From Siniperca chuatsi (Eukaryota > Chordata > Actinopteri > Centrarchiformes > Sinipercidae), in NCBI RefSeq assembly GCF_020085105.1, contig NC_058053.1, forward strand, positions 1 through 64,000: a DNA stretch of 64,000 nucleotides, given 5' to 3'. The notes beneath the pieces were generated by a model. It saw only the letters and a program-made list of their open reading frames with translations, searched no databases and had not been told where the DNA came from. Every line of letters starts with the position of its first letter. Position 1 is the stretch's first letter. Positions 45,401-58,700 of the stretch are shown piece by piece. The position numbers and the translations under genes are program-made.

Positions 45401-46697
45401 TCTGAGAAAAGCTAGTGCAGTGCTTTTGCATGTTTTAGACTAAGAACCTCCCCTTTCAGGCTGGATTACAAAGGAAGTGTTTTATAAAAGAATGCATAAG
45501 ATAAGATTTATACAATAGATGAAATTCCTCAACCATTAAAAATATCTTGTCTGGCAGAAGTTTACATAATGTAGACATGGTACTAGAGATGTCCCGAGCT
45601 GGTACGTGGGCCAGTCCGGAAATATTTTAATGGATCGGTATTGGCTAAAATAAAGCAGATCAAAATCCGATCCTGTCTGTCCTGAACTGAACTCTACTGT
45701 GTTTTGTCACCTCTGCCTGCTAGTGCTGAAGTGCTGCTCTCCTTAACGACAGCCTACAGTGCAGCATATCCAAGTAAAAATTATAGTGTGTGAATGTGAA
45801 AAACGATTTGGTTGCACCAGTGATCGACAGTGTTCTGACACTGGGTTGGCAAAATTTGATAAGCTCAGACAGTAATGAATCTAAGCGATCTTGCGATTTT
45901 CGCGTGATCTCGTGAAACCAGCTTCCTCACAAGATAAGGTGATTTAGGCAGCAGGACTGCTTACCACGTTCTCACGTGACGTGACAGTTGGTGGTAATGC
46001 ATCTTTTAAGCTGGTTTGCCAACCGCCACAGAAGAGAGTAAACATGGAGGAGGAGGAATAATCAAATGTGATGAAGTACGGTGGGGTTATTGTAAACATC
46101 GTCCATTGCCGATGACAGACATCGACGACTTAGCCCTCTACTATCGTAACATACCACTCCCCAATTGCTGAGTAACATGTCGTTACTGAAAGTGCAATAA
46201 AAGCTTCGCGAGTAAAAAGCGTTTATTTTTGGTAGTTTATCACTATCGCTTGTATTTTTTATAATCATATGAACTTAATGAGGTAACTTAAGCATAGTGT
46301 TAACCTTTCCTGCTGCAGCTTTCAGACAGTGGTCAGGAAGCACAGGTTAGACTGTTTTCCTCCAGGGCTGAAGTTGATGCTAATCTCTGGGCGAACCACC
46401 TTCACTTTTACCCAGCAGCTGGGAAGCAAGACACTGGAACGTCTTTGGTATTGAGGAGCTGCAGCATTTAGTCTTGGGCACACTGTAAGCTACAATGTAC
46501 ATTTACTGCCACTAGACAACTTCACTGCTCTCTCTCGCTCACTTGCCCACACACTCACTACAGGCTGCCCTCGTCATTAAGAGTCATGCTACTCTTTTAA
46601 CAAATATGGAGGAAATCGCCATATGCCAGTTTGGTAGACATCGCTCAACCCTATTTTAAACCATTTCTAAATTGAATTTACAGAACAATTACTGTAG

Positions 46698-46749
<52 letters not shown>

Positions 46750-49700
46750 TGTTACCGTGATGTATATAATTACATATAGTGTTTTAAAAGATTTTGGCCA
46801 AATCACCCACACCTAAGCTACTTCATCCAAATACTGAAGATCCTGATTCAAGGCTGTAATGTTAATCATCTGAAATTATTGATTTGATATGATTAAAACT
46901 TTAAATGGCAGAATGTGACGTGATCAGCTAGTGAGAAGACGTCCCGCTCTGTGACGGTCAGCACCAGCTAAAAATGCTACCTGAATGTTTTCTCCACTGA
47001 TCTTTGCTAATGATTAGTAGTATCAGAGTTTAACTAATCTGTATATTTTGACAACCTCATTGTCAGAACTCCAGTGCAACCAAAATTCTTCATATTCACA
47101 TACTCAAATTTTCACTGACATATGGAGCTAAATGCTGCACTGTAGTCCATCCATCCATCCATCTTCTTCCGCTTATCCAGGGCCGGGTCGCGGGGGCAGC
47201 AGTCTAAGCAGGGACTCCCAGACTTCCTTCGCCCCAGACACTTCCTCCAGCTCCTCCGGGGGGATCCCGAGGCGTTCCCAGGCCAGCCGAGAGACATAGT
47301 CCCTCCAGCGTGTCCTGGGTCTTCCCCGGGGCCGCCTCCCGGTGGGACATGCCCAGAACACCTCCCGAGGGAGGCGTCCAGGAGGCATCCGGATCAGATG
47401 CCCTAGCCACCTCAGCTGGCTCCTCTCGACGTGGAGGAGCAGCAGCTCTACTCGAGCTCCCCCGTGTGACTGAGCTCCTCACCCTATCTCTAAGGGAGCG
47501 CCCAGCCACTCGGCGGAGGAAGCCCATTTCGGCCGCTTGTATCCGCGATCTTGTCCTTTCGGTCACTACCCAAAGCTCATGACCATAGGTGAGGGCAGGG
47601 CGTAGATTGACGGTAAATCGAGAGCTTTGTCTTTCGACTCAGCTCCTTCTTTACCACAACGGTCCGATACAGCGCCCGCATCACTGCAGACGCTGCACCG
47701 ATCCGCCTGTCAATCTCACGCTCCATCCGTCCCTCACTCGTGAACAAGACCCGAGATACTTAAACTCCTCCACTTGGGGCAAGGACTCCCACCCACGCGA
47801 AGAGAGCAAACCACCTTTTTCCGGTCAAGAACCATGGCCTCAGATTTGGAAGAGCTGATTCTCATCCCAGCTGCTTCACACTCGGCTGCAAACCGTCCCA
47901 GTGCATGCTGCAGGTCCTGGTTTGAAGAAGCCATCAGAACGACATCATCTGCAAACAGCAGAGATGAGATCCTGTGGTTCCCAAACCGGACACCCTCCGG
48001 CCCCTGACTGCGCCTAGAAATTCTGTCCATATAAATTATGAACAGAACCGGTGACAAAGGGCAGCCCTGGCGGAGTCCAACATGCACCGGGAACAGGTCT
48101 GACTTACTGCCGGCAATGCGAACACAGCTCCTGCTCCGGTTATACAGGGACCGGACAGCCCTTAGCAAAGGGCCCCGGACCCCATACTCCCAGAGCACTC
48201 CCACAAAGCGCCCGGGGCACACGGTCGAATGCCTTCTCCAGATCCACAAAGCACATGTGGACTGGTTGGGCAAACTCCCATGAACCCTCGAGCACCCGGT
48301 GGAGAGTATAGAGCTGGTCCAGTGTTCCACGACCGGGACGAAAACCACTCTGCTCCTCCTGAATCCGAGGTTCGACTATCGGACGAATTCTCCTCTCCAG
48401 TACCCTGGAATAGACCTTACCGGGGAGGCTGAGAAGTGTGATCCCTCTGTAATTGCTGCACTGTAGTGTTGTGTTTTATCCACACAAAAAAACATAAGAT
48501 GATGATGACAGTGGCCAACAGTCACTGTGTGAGTGTGTAAACAGAAATAAGTTTCTGTGTGGCATCGGAGTCGTAAAGGAAAGCAGGCCGAGGTAGAAGT
48601 AAAGAAACACAGTAGAGTATTATGGCTTTATTTTAGCCCATACCGATCAATCAAAATATGCCGGATCAAATCGGGACATCTCTATATCTAACCCTAACCC
48701 TATATTTTGATTCCTTTACTATCTCATAATTGTAACTTTGAGTAAAACTTTTGACAGGGCGTCTCATAATTTTGACCTACCATGACTATCATTTTTATCA
48801 TTCCTTACCTTTTAATTTTTTTTTTCTGTGATCTTTTGCTATGGTGGAAATGGTCTTCCATAAGTATGTGATCAGTGAAGAGTGCTATTTATACTGCTTA
48901 TGAGGACACTACTACTACAAAATGCTTGTTGCTGGGAGCTTGTTCCTTAACCCCCCACCCCCACCGTGTAAAGATCCAGTGGTGTGCATACCCTCTAGTT
49001 TCTTTATTGGCGAGAATGGGATTCCTCTGGAGGTCATCGCTGGCAGTGTGTCTGCTGAAGAACTGATGAAAAGAATCAACAGGGTTAAGCAGGTACGGGC
49101 ACAAAGACTGTATTGTGTACAGTTTAATGTGAAGTGAGCTCTCTACTGGTTTTTCAAACCTTCCATGTGTTTTATCTAGCTATCCACAGTACTCCGGTTG
49201 GTTGGTCGGTCCACCACTGTGGTCCTGACTGAAATATCTCAACAGCTATCGGATGGATTGCCATGAAATTTGCTACACACATTAATGTTCCCCAGAGGAT
49301 GAATTTGAATAACTTTGATAATGTTGATCCTCTGACTCTTCATTTAGTGTCAACATCAGGTCAATTCAGTACTTTTGCTTATGACCAAATACCTGCAAAA
49401 CTAGTCACATTCCCATCAGCCTCAGCAGTACAAATGTTAGCATGCTAATGCACCAGACTGAAATGGGGAACATGGTAAACATTACATTTGCCTAGCATCA
49501 GCATGTTGGCATCATCATTGTGAGCATGTTAGCATGTTTATATTAGCATTTAGCTCAAATCCCCACTGTGCCTAAGTCCAGCCTCACAAAGCTGCTAGCA
49601 TGGCTGTAGACTTTAGCCACATGAGTGTCACTTTTCACATACTTGCCTGCATACTTTGTGTGTACATGGATTAAATAGTATGTCCACTAGGGGGCAGATC

Positions 49701-52700
49701 AGGGCCAAATTATCCCTAGCTGACACCAGAATAGCATCTTTGGGAACTTCTTAATAATCCCCAATGTTCACAGCATCCAGTTGCACCACGTTCCCATTCA
49801 CAGTTTCATTGTACACTGGAAACGCTTCAGAAGAGGAGTGTCTGTTCTTAAATAGCTACTTTTATAATTTATAATTTATTGTTATTCTGCCAACGTTTAG
49901 ATGGTAACTGATGCTTTTTGTCTTTACTTGAATATGACAATCTTTTGTTGTCCTCACTCATTTTAAATGGCACTATAGTCGATCTCAGCACAGCTGCTGT
50001 CATTAACCTTTATGTCTGTTTATTTTGTCTGACGACGTCATGATCATAAAATAATTTTATCTGCACATCTGCAGCTTGGTAATGATTGCTGGTCAACATA
50101 GTATTTATGAGCCGCCATCAAATTACGTACTCATCCAGTTGTCTGACAACGGCAACAGAAAGATATGTAAATGGTATAAACTTTATGGTGAATTTGGCTG
50201 CATTGTGTTGTGCTTTGCAACACAGTATAGGTGACCACCGCGGAAAAAAGTCACTCATAAAGTTAGGTGTTTATCTAGCTAGCTGTTCACAGTCTGGACC
50301 AACTGCTGTGAAAAGCAGAAGACGCCATAGTAACAATACATAAACAAACACACAGCCTTTCAGTAACTATTATACTGCAACCCAAGCTTATCTACACACT
50401 TTGACTGACGAAAGTAATTTAACTACCCCTCACCAGCGACCAGTGGAAACACTGACAACTCGAATGTGATGAATTTTTGTGGTCAATAATCAATATTCGA
50501 ATATACTAGCTATATCGCCCAGACCTACTGACTACAAACACAAAAAACTGTTTTTATTGTGTATGCGTGAAGACAAAGTGTACTTTCACAAGTGAATTTC
50601 ACGCCTCAGTGACGCGAGTTGACTTCTGCAAAAATAGACCCGGCGCGTAAAGAGACAAGAGCTGGGAAAAGAGCAGTGCGTGAGACGCTCCTGACACTAC
50701 TGTGATGGAGACACATACACACGAGCTAGAATGGCAGCGGATCGTCTCTGCTTCTGTGACACAGCCTGATCCTGTGTACATTGGTATTAATGATCATGGC
50801 AGAAAAAGCTACAAGCTTTCCTTTCTAAACTCTCCTCTGTTGTTTTTATAGTTTTTTTTCAGAGTCTGCTTCTGACCTTTCTTCACATCATGATATACTG
50901 CCCCCATGTGCTTACTTGCTTAAATGTTGTTAGATCACACAGTGTTAATTTCTGAGGATGTGCACAACAAATTTTACAAAGGAACACAGGATATGTGGAG
51001 TAGCCATAATGTGAATGCGAATGTGTAGTTGAAAGCAAGTGTATCACAGTCCTAGATGTGAAGACAACCCTTTAACACCTGAGCTACTGCCACTGAAGCT
51101 ACTGAATATACGTGGTGTTCTTTCTTGTAATGATCTTTCCCCCTTTTTTTTGACAGATGCATACTCAGCAGATTGGAGGTGAGACAGTGTTACCAGAGGC
51201 AAGCGCTTCTGTGGAGACCAGCCCACGTGACAGTACAGCTCCAGCCCCTGCTCCAGCCTCAGCTTTAGCCTCAGCTCCAGCCCCTGCTCCAGCCTCAGCT
51301 TTAGCCTCAGCTCCAGCAGTGTCTGTTAGGTCAGCAGCAGCAGCCACAGAGCCTGCAGTAGTACTAGGAACAGCGAAAGGTGAGTGAGCCTGGATCACAC
51401 ACTCATCCAGTAGGCAGATGCAACTTAGACTCTTGTGCTTCTCTGGTGACAAGGGCCTGGTTCATAACAAATTTAGCTTAATTAGGGCAGGGAAAGTAAT
51501 CCATGTTGGTCCTTTTTTTCCTACATTATTTGAGGCTAATTACACAATGGAAAAATGGGACTACAATTTTAAAGTTGTGCAGGACCGTAGAAGGAAAAAA
51601 CATTGCACTCAAAGACAAAAACAAAGTTGAAGTGCTCAGCCACAGTTGAAGTCCAGTAAGTTCAAAAAGGAGTATTTGCACTCCAAATCTATCAGGATAC
51701 TCTTGTAATTGGTTTCTGTTTTCAGCAAAGGGAGTAAAATACACAGATATTTTGACTATGCCCTCTTCAATGTGCAGTAGTCATTCAGCCTTAGGGCCGG
51801 ATTATGCATCAAAAGAACTAGTTTGTATGACGGGTTGTCCGACTACGTCAGAAAGCAAGCAACGCTTCTCTCACCAACTGTGTTACCTGGGGCCTATACT
51901 ACGCGATCACCTTAAGCGGTCACACAACAGTGGTTATCAACTCGATAAGTCAACCTAGGTTTTCCAAATCTAGCCACGAGAGCATTTACATAAAAGGGGT
52001 GTTTGCAGCATATGACCAATTACAAAGATGGACAAGTCTACTGGCAGCAGAGCAGCATATTTTACAAATGAAGAGCAAACTATAATATTAGACAAATACG
52101 AAGAAGTTAAACACATAATCCAGCTGAAAGCACCACAGTTGCCAAATGCAAGAAGGACAGCTGGCAAAAAAATCTCCAGATTTTGTGAATCCATAAATTA
52201 ATAGGCTTATAATATCACTACCCCAACATTAGGGCAAGCAATCTGACTATAATTACATTTATAAAAATATTAATAAAGTTTATTTGTATAGCATTTATCA
52301 AAACCAGCGTTACAAAGTGCTTTTCACATAAAACACAACAATAAAATACACAGTGAATAAACAGGCAGCCATAGAGAATAAAAGAGGAATAAAACTTAAA
52401 CATAACTGATGATTAAAAACCATAAATAAAACACCAAGGATAAAATGTAAAGCAATGGGTGAATTAAAACTTAAAATAGAGCAGTATAAGACTGAAGTGC
52501 AGCATCGAGAATAAAGTATAATGTAACCCAATAGTTAAGAATTCAAATAAATCTAAATATCATAAGAAGGTAGGAAGATTTGTGTTTTCCATTAAATTAA
52601 TGTGTTAGATGTGTTCTTATGCCGTGTACGATCATTTTAGCCTTAATCTTTGAGCTGCACCCCAGCGGTGTATAATGGACTTGCAAATAAAAGATAAATA

Positions 52701-55700
52701 TAAAAACATAATTCAAAGCGGTAATTAGCTTACTTTCATATCTTATAAGTATAACAAGTACAGGGCTTTAGTGCTTCAATCAGTCTCTGTTGTAGGATGA
52801 TATCGGTATACAAAAGCACAATGGTTTTGTTGTCTCGGAACATTCTTGCCCTCCTAAGAAACCCTCTCATGCACCAAGCTTTTATTTTTTTATTCTGAGC
52901 ACTGAGCTCCACAGGATCTTCTATGAATGGTGATGTCATTTTCCGAAAGAGTTGATTTGGTCAGTAGCCTATTTAGGCTGTGCTTTTATACACGTTGATC
53001 TCTTATTTTGAACATAACCTGCAGGTTCATTAAATTGTTATAAATGGATTTGCATAGGCTATTCGTTGATAGTTTTTCAAACGCTTACCTTTATTATCAA
53101 GTCGTCTTCAGGGTCATTGGGTCGCTGTGCTAGGCATCTTTGCTGTCATCAAAGAATGTCGGTAATGCGTCATAACCCGGTTACTCAAGATAATCCACAG
53201 ATTTGTTGTGAGCAGTTTTATGCAGGAAGTATTTTATTTCTACCGGTAGTTCCTACATGAAACTGCTCACAACAAGGTCTGTGGATTATCTTGAGTAACC
53301 GGGTCATGATTTCCGGAACGAGACATTGCTGTTGAGTTTCAAATATATTCTTTTGGCCCTTTGAGCACCACAAGCTGAGTGCCATTTAGTCCCATTATAT
53401 TCAAAAAATGCAGACATCTCTACGGCCGTTAGTCGACAAGTTTTCATTAGTCGGGTAGTTGCTGAAAAAAAAAAAAAAGCCCCTCAAACTGCATTTGGTA
53501 GCTGCGCGTTGTCACAGAGACAAACGTATTGGGATTGATGCAACACAAACATTTTCTCTTGTAACTCAGGAAGTCACTTACCAGTGCACTGCTGCTAACT
53601 GTACCAGCTGCCATTAGCTAGTTAGCTAACTTAGCAGTCCTATTAGCTTAGTCTGCCCGGACTAGAAGCTCGGAGTACCAGGGAGTGTTTGTTTACAAAG
53701 CTTTGGACCACCGGGAGGAGGAAGATTTCAGGCGCAGGACCCAGCAGGGGGGATTCAGCAGTGCCAGAATGACCACCAGAACAGGAGCCGGGCGAGCAGG
53801 CAACAGAACCGGGCTTATCTGCCTCCCACTGAACACGGGCCCGGGACAGAACACAGCCTCTGAGATTGACGGAGATCATTTGATGACAGGGAATACAGTA
53901 CAGAGGTGATTTATAGCAGCTCCGACCAGGACTCTGGGGATGACAAAGACACTGCGTGTTCAGGCGGGGACAGGAGCTGCGTGAAGCGGGAGTGTTCAAC
54001 GACTAGTCGACTAAGAACAAACAGGCTTGAACAAACGACTACTAGTCGACTAGGAAAATCTTTAGTCGGAGGCAGCCTTATTAATTCTCAACGCAAAGTG
54101 ATGCTGACTTTGCCTTATCAGGATCTAAATCACCAGAGGTGTAAAAAGTACCCAGAAATTATACTTAAGTTAAAACAGTTTCAAACTTTTTTTGGTCAGG
54201 CCCCCCTTTTAAAACTAGAAAATCTGTGATTTGATCCCCCCATCTTAATCCGTGGGGGTGCAATTGAGTAAAAGTACTTAAGTATTAAGGTCAACTTTTT
54301 TCTTAATTTCAAATTGGATTTGAAACCCTTTTTTAAAATGCTGAATTTTTTATAAGATCAGATGAGGCAAAGGAGATACTTCATTCAATAAGAATCACTG
54401 TTGACTCAGATGAAAAAGAACATTTCATGGAGATTGAATCGACTGTTTGGCCTTCATCACTCGCTTGTGTAACATTAGCCATCTTCTGCAGCTTTTGTCA
54501 TCTTCTAATGTTCTCTAATCTGAGATCCACTATGGTCTAATGGACGATCCTTGCACAACGACCAGTCAGCATTGAAAGGGATTTTAGTTGAATGCATCTT
54601 TGCCTGATAACAGTGTACCACTTGTCATCTGTAAATTTCAAATTCTACGTAAAGTATTACTAAAAGTAAAAATATTAAAGAGTCCCACCATGAGCAAGCA
54701 CTTGGCGACAGTGGCAAGTAAAACTTCCTTTTAAGAGGTAGAAGCCTTGAGCAGAACCAGACTCACCACAGTCCTTCACCTCACCACAATACGTTTCAGT
54801 CCCGGTCTTGTTTTGAAGTCTGTTGCCCTTCAAATAGTGTTTTACATCTGTTAGAATAGTGCGGTACCCCTCACTGCTCACTGCCATGTTTTTTTTTTGT
54901 TGTTTTGTTTTTTGTTTTTTTCGGGGTAGTGATATTATTAATATGAATATGAATGCCAATAAAGCCTGATAATAAGGAATTGCAAATATTATTATAATTT
55001 CAGTCAGGATATTTTATTATATTATCGGTTAAGTTCTTACATTATTGGGTTTTATTACATTTTCAGGAAATTATTACACAGGCCTGATCACTTTTAACAA
55101 TGAAAGGCCCATCTGAAGGTGGTGGAAGGCCTGACCCACTGGTATCGGGACAACAACCTGGAGCTGATAGCAGACCTTGGGAATAGCAGGGGAGGAACTA
55201 CGCCCCCCTTAAAGGTTTAGTTTGAGTTTTTTCAAGTGGGGTTGTATGAGGTACTTATCGATAGTCAGTGTATCTACAGTGGATGGGGGTCGGTGACAGT
55301 TTGGAGAAGCAGACAGCTACTCCGCCACAGACGCTCAGCTCTGTATTGTTGTGAATGCTGATCAACAGTAATACTTATTTTGATGGGCTACAAAAATTTG
55401 ACCTAAAAAAATCAGTATCAGTGTAAGTGTACGCTATGAAGACGGTGTAGTCCCTCATTCGTCCAGGAGTGTTCTATCGTAGAAAAGGTTTCAGTCGTAG
55501 TCATCTGGACACTGTTTTCAGAATCACAATTGAGAATGACTTCCGGATGGGAGCCGAAACGTCTTGATTCTGAAAACAGTGTCCAGATGGCTACGACTGA
55601 AACCTTTTCTACAATGTACGCCATGAAAGTAAAATTCTCACTGCTTTAGCGTGCTGTCAGACAGCCCCTTTCCTTTGGCACTACATTTTCTGAACCGCTG

Positions 55701-58700
55701 GAATTTGTGCATTATGACGCGTGTTACATAGTGATGTAAGTACGTTACGGAAGGAAAGGCTGGACTACAATCGAGCTGTTTTTCAGGCAGTTCAGGAGGA
55801 GTGTTTTCAGTGGGAGAGGTAACTCCCTTTGGGGTTGACTTTGGGCTTTTTCCCTTTGCAAACCTATTACATGCACAAAAAAGATATATAACACAATAAA
55901 GGAAAGGGGAAAAGCCTAAAAACATAATCAGGGTGCAGGGACTAATTGCATATTAGACACAGCATTGTAGATTAGACAATGTCATACATGCTACAATGAC
56001 TTCACCGTTACTTTACCAGCAGCTCAGCTTTTTTTTGTTTGTTTGTTTGTTTTTCACAAAAACCATCATATACCGTATACCCGGTGAAATGTCAGGAAGG
56101 TATGAAAAAATAGATTCTGCCAAAGCCTACTGGCTACTTTCTCACCTCCACACAGCTGAACAATCAGAGCATGAAGTGGGTGTGAATGTCATGTTGTCGG
56201 GAAAATTACAGAAATGATCAGACACAGGTGTGGGGGGGAGGCGCTTTCTGAAGCTCATCAAGTGATTTTACCATGTGAGTTACAGAGATTATGGTGTCAC
56301 AGTCAAAGGCTGTTGAAGTGCGTAGTTTTTGACATCTCTCAATGATATTTAAATCATGACGGTTACAGACAGTAATGTGATTCGGTTTCACCTTCAAGTT
56401 ATTTATGGAATAACTGTGAAGAGCTTTGAGAAGAAGGAGAGACTTTTCATCTGTGGCACAAAGATCTTTGCTGTTCCTCTGGAAAACAACTGGTGCCCTG
56501 CTGTTTGGTGGATACTTGTTCATTTCTTCTGGAGCGTGCTGGGACTGTAGGCCTGTTCAGAAAACCAGGCTCTCCTCCTCCTCTCCTCGCATTAAGATCC
56601 TCAGGGCCAAGCTGAATCATGGAGAGGGGTGTCTATCCACAGCCCTCCCTTATGACGTGGCAACTCTCATCAAACAGTTTTGTAGGGAGCTGCTGGAGCC
56701 TTTGTTTCCCTCTGAGCTCCATGCAGCTCTGATCAAAGTCCAGGCGCTGTCCAACCTACAGGACAGGACTTCAGCCCTCCAGCTGCTGTCCTGTTTGCTA
56801 CCTGCCAGAAACTCCTCCTGTCTGCATTACCTCTTTGACTTCCTCTCCAAAGTCTCCCAGAGATGCACCGAAAACTTGATGACAAGCTCCAACCTTGCCA
56901 CAGTCTTCACTCAGAATCAGAATCAGAAATACTTTATTGATCCCCGAGGGGAAACTCTTTTGTTACAGCAGCTCACTATCATGTCAGTGCACACAGGAAT
57001 AGAAGTACTAAGCAAAAAATATAATACACTATATGCTCACTCACTATAATACCAAATGCTTGATCATGGTGGGATTTGTTGGGTCTCTGTAATTAATATT
57101 AGAAAGAGTACGGTCTAGACCTGCTCTATAGGAAAAGCGCAATGAGATAACTTCTATTATGAATTGGCGCTGTATAAATAAAATTGAATTGAATATAATA
57201 CAGGTCAGAAAATAGATTAAGTACCAAGTGGGTATAAGTATAAAATTAAAATAAGTGTGAAGTACAAAGTGGGTTTACCGGTTGATGATAATACGCTATA
57301 AAGTAATAGTGCATGAACTGTCAAGTTAAGTGTAGCTTATTAAGATTATAATGAGATGGAGGATATTGCACAGCAGTAATAGAGGTATGAATAAATATCA
57401 ATAAATAGGACGTTTTAAACTGAAAAGAGTACTGCACAGCAGTATTAATACAGAATTTTGCACAATTATGTCAAGTATTGCAGAGATGTTAATGATCAAT
57501 GTCCTGTTTAATGACTTTAGGGTCATATAGACTAACAGGGAGGAATTAAAGAGTTTGATGGCCACAGGCAGGAATGACTTCCTGTGGTGCTTTTTGGGGG
57601 GATGAGTCTTCCGCTGAAGATACTCCTTAGTTTGACCAGCATGTCATGGAGCGGGTGGGAGACACTGTCCAAGATGGCATGTAGTTTGGTCAGCATCCTC
57701 CTCTCTGACACCACCGACAGAGAGTCCAGCTCCACCCCCACAATGTCACTGGCCTTACGGATCAGTTTGTTGAGTCTGTTAGTGTCCACTACCCTCAGCC
57801 TGCTGCCCCAGCATGCAACAGCATACAGGATAGCACTGGCCACCACAGACTCATAAAACATCTTCAGCATTGTCCGGCAGATGTTGAAGGACCTCAGCCT
57901 CCTCAGAAAATAGAGGTGGCTTTGGCCCTTCCTGTACTGAGCTTGCGTGTTCTTAGCCCAGTCCAATTTATTGTCCATGTGTACTCCCAGGTACTTGTAA
58001 TCCTCTACAATGTCCACACTGACCCCCTGGATGGAAACCGGGGTTACTGGTGCCTTGGCCCTTCGTAGATCTACAACCAGCTCCTTAGACTTTGTCGCTT
58101 TGAGCTGCAGATGGTTTTGCTCACACCATGAGACAAAGTTACCCACCACAGCCCTGTACTCAGTCTCATAACCACCGCTGATACATCCCACCACAGCAGA
58201 GTCATCGTAAAACTTCTGAAGGTGACAGGAAGGGAGAGGGAGAGAACAGTCCCCTGAGGGGCCCCAGTGTTGCTGACCACGCTGTCCGACACACAGTGCT
58301 GCAGGCGCATATGCTGTGGTCTGCCAGTCTGGTAGTCAACAATCCAGGACACGAGGGGGGCATCCACCTGCATTGCTGCCAGCTTCTCATGCAGCAGGGC
58401 TGGCCAGATGGTGTTGAAAGCACTGGGGAAGTCAAAAAACATGACATGCATTCTCTGTAAATAATATTATAAAGAGTACGGTCTAGACCTGCTCTATAGG
58501 AAAAGTGCAATGAGATAACTTCTGTTATGAATTGGTGCTATATAAATAAATTGAATTGAAGTAAAAGTTACAGTGCAAGAAATTAATCATTATTTGATTT
58601 AATAAAAGGCAGCGGCAAACAGAAGTCTTCAGCCTTGATTTAAAAGAAAAGAGTTGCAGCAGCAGGTCATGTATAAGTGGCTACCTCTGGTAAGACAGGT

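Larger units (their letters stand above)
45584..48684. mobile_element. Non-autonomous hAT-like DNA transposon remnant, split by Rex3
   Basis: The ends are inverted: TAGAGATGTCCCGA on the left and the complement of CGGGACATCTCTA on the right, a terminus known in fish hAT elements. Without the Rex3 copy inside, the element is about 1.8 kb. I found no transposase motif, and a clean 8 bp target duplication is not visible, so it is old. It also holds the (TA)n run at 46702-46747. Confidence 0.55.

Noticed and set aside
43399-46815. A single DNA transposon between GGGGTGGGCGATA (43399) and the complementary-style end near 46800
   Set aside because: It would enclose ubxn4 exon 3 and half of another hAT-like element; more likely these are two separate remnants.
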